Shown piece after piece: positions 60,082 through 64,000 of a DNA stretch of 64,000 bases. The notes under the pieces were generated by a model. That model saw nothing but the letters and a program-made list of their open reading frames with translations, ran no database searches and was not told where the DNA came from. The translations under genes and the position numbers were made by a program. This stretch comes from Prunus persica (lineage: Eukaryota > Streptophyta > Magnoliopsida > Rosales > Rosaceae), in contig NC_034016.1 of NCBI RefSeq assembly GCF_000346465.2, positions 17,086,063-17,150,062 of the forward strand. The letters are read 5' to 3'. The stretch's first letter is position 1, and each line of letters starts with the position of its first letter.

Positions 60082-62922
60082 TTTCTCAAATCACGGTTTT
60101 CTCGGCTTACTCTCACTCTCTCTATATCTTCCAGAAAACGCTCATGTTCAACTTTTTTCAGATTAGTGCAGATCAGTACATCAACATTGCTTAATTAAGA
60201 GCAAAAACGTTTAATATTCTTGAAGATAACTACGTAATTTTACTTAATTGTCCTTTTATGGAGTGCAAGACCAGGTAGGATTTGGCAGTTTCGAACTGAG
60301 GTTGAGGCAGAGGCAGAGGCACGCAATCGCTGTCTTCAAGGCTTTTCTGGCCAACTCGCGTCATACGTGGAGTGCAGATCTGATTTGATGTGGGAACAGT
60401 GTGGTGGGGTCGTACACGTGGCGGCCTGGCGTTTGGTGTCCGTAAAGATCGTATCTGATTGGACGAGGAGGCCCCACGTGGCTCAATCGGGTAATTTCGT
60501 CTGCCGGACTGCAGGCCAAAAGCCTGATTATTTTTAAGATGTGTGTGGGCTCCGCAGTTGGGGCCCACTTTGATTTCGTCCTTTTTTTGACTAGTGAGCA
60601 TAGATGCGAGTCTGGGACGGCGACGGATGTTTCTATTTATACCCAATTGTTAACTACTTGTTCTACCCAGCAAATTTTCTACACCCAATAAGATTTTAAT
60701 AAAAGTTCAATAATTTACTCTCCGTACCCAACCAAAACATAACCAATGGCCTTTCCCACCAAACCCACATCTTCTCCATCAAAATTCAAGCTTAATCCAT
60801 ATTGTTGTGTAATTCCCAAATTTAGGTCATATGATTAATAGACCCCCTAAAGATTTTTTTGTCTTAAAAGTTAAGTTTTATTTGTATTGGTGTCATCATG
60901 TCATGCCAACAATAATCAACAGAGTCCCACTAACTTTGTATCATGTACAAGTCATGGTATCTTGTTGTATAAAAATTGTCTTCCTTAGTATTGACTAATC
61001 ATTATTGACTAAACATTACATAAAGTATTTAAGGTTAGTTTGTTATTAATGTATGCATATATAGTTTTCGTCTGCACAAATAACACACGTGTAGTATGAT
61101 GAGTTTAGAATACACAATTAAGAGAGAGAATATGCGAGATGAATGTAGATTATGTTTGATTGCAATGTTCTAATCCTATTATTTGATTTAATTGAAAACC
61201 TTAGCCCCCTCTCTCCCAAAAAACACTCTACATATGTTTTCACTTTGTGTGGGGAGAAGCCACTGTTCTTCATCCCTTCTTCCTCCCTTCTCATCTTTTT
61301 CCCACTTTTCAAAGACAAAAGGTTTTCCCTGTTTGTTTACGTTTTGTAATGATTTTCCTCCACTCATCACAAGTGGATGCGTCTCGGCGTCGGATCTCTA
61401 CTTGTGTTTTGGGGTCGGATTTCTACCACCATATTTTTTGCAGTTTATTTGTATTTGGAATAAGTCACAAAGACTCTTTGGATTTTATGTGTAGTTTTCA
61501 CCTCTTATTGTGTGAGAGTTTGTCACCTCTCATCTGAGAGCTTTATTTGTATTGTTATGGCTTGATTTATTTTTAGTCATTTTGAATTTGCACTCTTAGT
61601 TGGGAAGCCTAGCTAGAGTTTCTTCGATTTTGTGCGATCATTAGTGGATGAGCCCCAAACTATCTTAATTTTGATGTTAGATCGCTCCCTTTGTAGCTAG
61701 TTTGTACTTTTTTGGCTGAATTATGAATATATCTCATAATTTCTTTATATAATAAAAAGACAACTGAAGTCAAAACTGATAATCTATAACTTTTATATGT
61801 TGGGTTAGATGATTTTTTTTTATTTTTTATTTATAAAAGAATGTTTGGTTAGATGATAATCTTTAATATTGAGGATTTAATGAAAATTTAATTTATAAAT
61901 TTGGAATTGCCAAATATAAATGTATGGGGAAAGGTCAGAATCAGATTGCGGTCCATGATTTGCTAAAAATATATATAGTTTTTTCTGTTTGTTTGTTTAT
62001 GTCTCAATTAAAATTTGGCGTCAAATGCCAAGTGTTTGGTGGTCAATTATTTTTTCTTATATTTTTTATGTTTTCAGTATTTTGTACTGAGAGATGCGCC
62101 ACATACCCATCTAATCTGCTCCTCACAACGAATGACAAAAACCTCTTCATGATCGTTCGGATTTGATTTGATGTGATGCTCATGCTTTGCTTGCCCATTT
62201 CTTTCACCTTGCTGCAAATGTTTGCTCATATTAGCCATTTTGTATCCCTGAGGATATGGCGTAATAATTTACTTCGTTTGGATGTGGCGAATCTACTAAG
62301 ATAAGTGCATTCGCACACCTCAACATCAAGTTCTTAACCGAAGCATCCATCTAATTGTGTTTTCTTAGTTACCTTTAGAGCAATGTTTTGGTAGTTAACG
62401 ACTTTTTAGTATAGTAATAGTAGCATAACACTTACTTCACTTTCACGAAAATGGTTTAGACTATCACCATTTTGTACTCGCTGGGTAAATAGTAACGATA
62501 TAAACATGGGAACACAAATGATAGAGAGAAACTTTCTTGTATTGCAATATATTTTTCTTTCTAATAGATTTCCTACACATATGATTTCTACTGAAATATT
62601 TTTTTCACTACTTGGTTGGAACCGACACTAAAACACCGATATCTTCAGTTAACTGGAACGAACAATTGTATTACATCTCGAATTTGTTGGGAAAACACGT
62701 CTGACCCTGACGGGCATAGTGGGCTTTAGAGTATTTTTGCCTACGTGCTGGACCAATTTATGTTAAATAGGAAGAGGGTCCATGATTTGCGTATATTACG
62801 TGATCGGCCCATTTGGGATTCACTAAACTCAAAGGTGAATTTGCTGACCCAATTTAAATCCAATGGATTATGTTTATTATTATTATTATTTATAAAATTG
62901 GATTTTATTTTATCATTATCTA
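60082..62922. other. SYT promoter and AT-rich spacer
   Basis: 60082-60620 is the SYT leader and a GC-richer promoter with two G-boxes. From 60650 it is AT-rich. 61200-61760 (pyrimidine-rich start, gtcggatctctac and gtcggatttctac motifs, then ttctttatataataaaaag) looks like the tail of a retroelement, but I cannot define its ends or find a target duplication. Nothing else is supported up to the Helitron. Confidence 0.45.
60415..60482 (-). promoter_or_regulatory. Two CACGTGGC G-box/ABRE motifs exactly 60 bp apart upstream of SYT
   Basis: CACGTGGC occurs at 60415-60422 and 60475-60482, with an ACGTGG at 60365-60370. They lie 285-400 bp upstream of the SYT start codon. Paired ABREs are typical of ABA- or stress-responsive promoters, and Arabidopsis SYT1 is needed for freezing and salt tolerance; regulation of this gene is inferred. 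Confidence 0.5.
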
Positions 62923-63202
62923 TCTATATATATAAAGCAAAAGGCAGAGAATGGTGAAACATTCATAATACCATAAAATGCCCTTGGTTAATCCAAACAG
63001 TAAGAATTAAAATTATTAACTAAATGAGGATAATATGATAAATTTACACCTTTTCATATTAAAAAAATTAAAATTAAAAGAAAAATCAGATAATGAATCC
63101 TATTTTTATGGAACACAACTACCCATTATCTTTTTTAAATCTAAAATAAATTTTAATTTAAAAAGCCTCTCGCAGGCGCGAAAGCGCGTGCAGAGAGGCT
63201 AG
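62923..63202 (+). mobile_element. Short non-autonomous Helitron
   Basis: A 280-bp element. The 5' end reads TCTATATATATAAAGC after an A, and the 3' end is CTAG followed by T, the A-T host dinucleotide expected of Helitrons. A GC-rich hairpin (ggcgcgaaagcgcgtg, about 63175-63190) lies 12 nt before the end. A wider outer stem gcctct(c)gc / gc(a)gagaggc encloses it. There is no RepHel frame. The exact 5' end could shift by 4 bp because tatc is repeated. Confidence 0.75.
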
Positions 63203-63747
63203 TACTTTTTAAGTTATTAATTTAGAGAACAGTGATTAACCAGTTATGTATCTTTGTCACCTGCAGAGTACTTAAATTATAAATGTTCAAAAGATAGATA
63301 AATCTACCAAAAGATTTATAATATAAAAAAAAACATGTGCTAAAGCATATCCTTTATGGTATTATAAATTATATAAAATAAAATAAATCAATAGTATACA
63401 ATAACATTTTCTTTTTCTTTTTTTTTTTTTTTTTTTTGGGAAAGAGAAGGGATGCAACATGAGGACTTCCCATTAAGTCACCCATCCTAGTTCATACTGA
63501 TTTGCAAAAGGTTAAAACCGCAACTGAAACAAACTATTACGGTTATATCTGATTTTGAACCTTTGAATTTTTTCTTTATAAAAATCAAACAAGACCAAAT
63601 CGACCATTTCGGTTTGAATAAGTCACTTTAGCCGATTCGGCCAAATTGATGTCCACCCTCAATTATATCACTAAAGAGATCTAACGAGAAGGAGTTTGGT
63701 AGAAGAATAATAATTTGGCTAGGATGGGTTTTTTGTGTGGTACCCAA
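63203..63747. other. Spacer between Helitron and putative LTR
   Basis: AT-rich; contains the T run and 5S-derived fragment, then a 63540-63660 stretch with cggtttgaa and gattcggcc motifs that resembles the subterminal part of the hAT element at 18973-19495. No gene seen. Confidence 0.5.
63449..63491 (-). other. 5S rRNA-derived fragment (3' 43 nt)
   Basis: Read on the + strand, gggatgcaacatgaggactt...cacccatcctagt is the reverse complement of the 3' end of plant 5S rRNA, with a few changes (one C-to-T and a short block). Similarity stops after this. A 5S gene would be 120 nt, so this is not functional. It may be a remnant of a Cassandra-type TRIM element, whose LTRs carry 5S sequence, or a stray 5S pseudogene. 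It follows a long T run (63416-63437). Confidence 0.7.
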
Positions 63748-64000
63748 TGTAACACCCCGACTCTAATTTAAATGTTTATTTTAATCGATTTATATAAAAT
63801 TACGAATTTACCCTTGGGATAGGGGTAAATTGGTCACTTTCTTCTTCGGAAGGATTTTGGGACCACGACTGGCATTTCTGGGTAGATGGTACTGAGACGA
63901 ATTCGTAGACACGCGGTAGGCTTGAATCGGGATTGTAACGAAAAAGTTACGGGCAAAATAGTGTCAGTGGCAAACTTGTAAATATTTCAAAAAAGTTTGG
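63748..64000. mobile_element. Start of a putative LTR retrotransposon long terminal repeat (cut by window end)
   Basis: TGTAACACCCCGACTC at 63748 is a common start of plant Ty3/Gypsy-type LTRs, and the following 250 bp change to a GC-richer, CpG-retaining composition. The other end, primer-binding site and partner LTR lie outside the window, so the class and even the LTR status are uncertain. Confidence 0.45.

Noticed and set aside
61200..61760. LINE or LTR tail
   Set aside because: Composition and the A-rich end are suggestive, but I could not find ends, a target duplication or coding remnants, so it is only mentioned as possible in the spacer entry.

Overview
This is a plant nuclear window: AT-rich, with spliced GT-AG genes, long intergenic spacers, many GA/CT and AT microsatellites and small non-autonomous transposons. 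Every recognisable protein is of eudicot type. The repeat content and the amino-acid permease N-terminus would fit a woody rosid, possibly Rosaceae, but that family placement is a weak inference.

Layout. 0.5-15.2 kb holds four + strand genes: a membrane-anchored cyclophilin (CYP21-1 type), a choline-transporter-like protein, the proteasome ubiquitin receptor RPN10 and a subclass III actin-depolymerising factor. 15.2-20.5 kb is a repeat-rich spacer with a 434-bp foldback and a hAT element carrying an 8-bp target duplication. A single-exon subtilase (SBT1.6 type) lies at 20.5-22.8 kb, then a spacer with one uncertain 129-codon reading frame and a Harbinger-like MITE. An ERD7-like senescence/dehydration protein (+) converges on an amino-acid permease (-) at 27.5-33.9 kb. 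34-45 kb is an 11-kb spacer with no gene I can support; it holds a truncated LINE and a pair of TCP-type palindromes. The - strand then carries a subgroup 4 R2R3-MYB repressor (45.3-46.1 kb), a peroxisome-membrane type ascorbate peroxidase (49.6-54.2 kb) and a SYT2-type synaptotagmin (55.2-60.1 kb). The last 4 kb is repeat-rich: a 280-bp Helitron, a 5S rRNA-derived fragment and the apparent start of an LTR.

For all ten recognised genes I placed the coding exons by hand. In every case the lengths sum to a multiple of three and give a protein of family-typical size. The genes do not form an operon or one pathway. Shared themes are stress (ERD7-like, APX, SYT, ADF, each with G-box/ABRE motifs only where stated) and conserved gene order: from memory of Arabidopsis locus numbers, neighbours here match two or three separate Arabidopsis blocks (At4g34960-35000, At4g38620-38640, At2g16700-16720).

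The observations most worth following are a rearranged plastid rDNA insertion (16S and 23S 5' ends joined head to head) just upstream of the ascorbate peroxidase, the almost perfectly centred 434-bp foldback, and a 51-nt in-frame candidate cassette exon in the synaptotagmin gene.
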